DNA from: Heligmosomoides polygyrus polygyrus
Taxonomy: Eukaryota > Nematoda > Chromadorea > Rhabditida > Heligmosomidae
Direction: 5' to 3'
Assembly (NCBI GenBank): GCA_947396885.1
Contig: OX377204.1
Coordinates: 38,525,975 to 38,589,974, forward strand
DNA: 64,000 nucleotides
Below, piece by piece: positions 63,748-64,000 of the stretch. Each line of letters opens with the position of its first letter. Position 1 is the stretch's first letter. The notes beneath the pieces were generated by a model. The model saw nothing but the letters and a program-made list of their open reading frames with translations. It ran no database searches and was not told where the DNA came from. The translations under genes and the position numbers were made by a program.

Positions 63748-64000
63748 GGTGTGGCTTGTTCCTTCTGTTGGAAGCGGAGGGGTGTTCGTATCGGTTGGTC
63801 GTAGGCGCCGCGGCAGCCTCGGTACCTGAGACGTCAATCCCTTGCTCGTCGTCTCCGCTCGCGCATTGACACCTGACGAGCGAGAGGAGCACACAGATCG
63901 ACCAGATTTGCTGCGATTGAAATCACGTATTCAGAGGGTTGACAAAACCAGTGTAGGGATCTATGTTGGTGTGAAACAAACATAGTTCTATATCAAATTT
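63748..64000. other. Unassigned window end
   Basis: GC-richer sequence with ACCTGACGAGCGAGAGGAG; probably still E2F intron or repeat. No exon recognised. Confidence 0.35.

Overview
The window looks like a gene-poor, transposon-rich piece of a nematode genome, most like a strongylid parasite such as a hookworm (an inference from my memory of family sequences; no search was run). The evidence is an E2F-family gene whose DNA-binding region reads like nematode EFL-1, short introns of about 45-70 bp ending in TTTCAG-like acceptors, a possible trans-spliced downstream gene, and a repeat set of RTE, CR1-like, Penelope-like, mariner, hAT, Merlin and Harbinger-like elements. One 200-base run of N lies at 1519-1718. 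No rRNA gene, convincing functional tRNA or CRISPR array was seen.

Layout. 0.1-1.3 kb: a small LTR element with two near-identical LTRs, a primer-binding site and no genes. 2.75-4.7 kb: a Penelope-like element (PLE) remnant split by a hAT element. 5-15 kb: mostly unassigned DNA with palindromes, a 57-bp tandem repeat, retroelement scraps and a few candidate exons. 15.9-24.5 kb: a Tc1/mariner-superfamily element holding a second mariner, next to an RTE copy split by a nearly full-length CR1-like element and cut off by an AT-rich PLE. 26.5-35.7 kb: one RTE copy stretched to about 9 kb by nested insertions. 36-48 kb: a second mariner, a Merlin-type transposase, a Pao/BEL-like gag remnant and a unit with long inverted arms.

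Host genes were assembled by hand from open frames plus phase-matched splice sites. They are a 135-aa five-exon gene (49028-49891, minus) with an operon-like exon below it, a 165-aa six-exon gene (51809-52712, minus), an 86-aa two-exon gene (54062-54757, plus), an unresolved GC-rich gene (56323-57931, minus), a terminal exon with a poly(A) signal (58400-58512, minus) and the E2F gene (61896-62431, plus). Except for E2F I do not recognise their products.

The most notable biology is in the repeats. The PLE copy at 49991-50629 carries a hammerhead ribozyme motif, and both PLE remnants with GIY-YIG sequence are truncated and capped by an inverted copy of their own 3' end. A foldback family with 6-bp target duplications sits in introns of two genes. 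Several nested insertions can be ordered in time from their target-site duplications.
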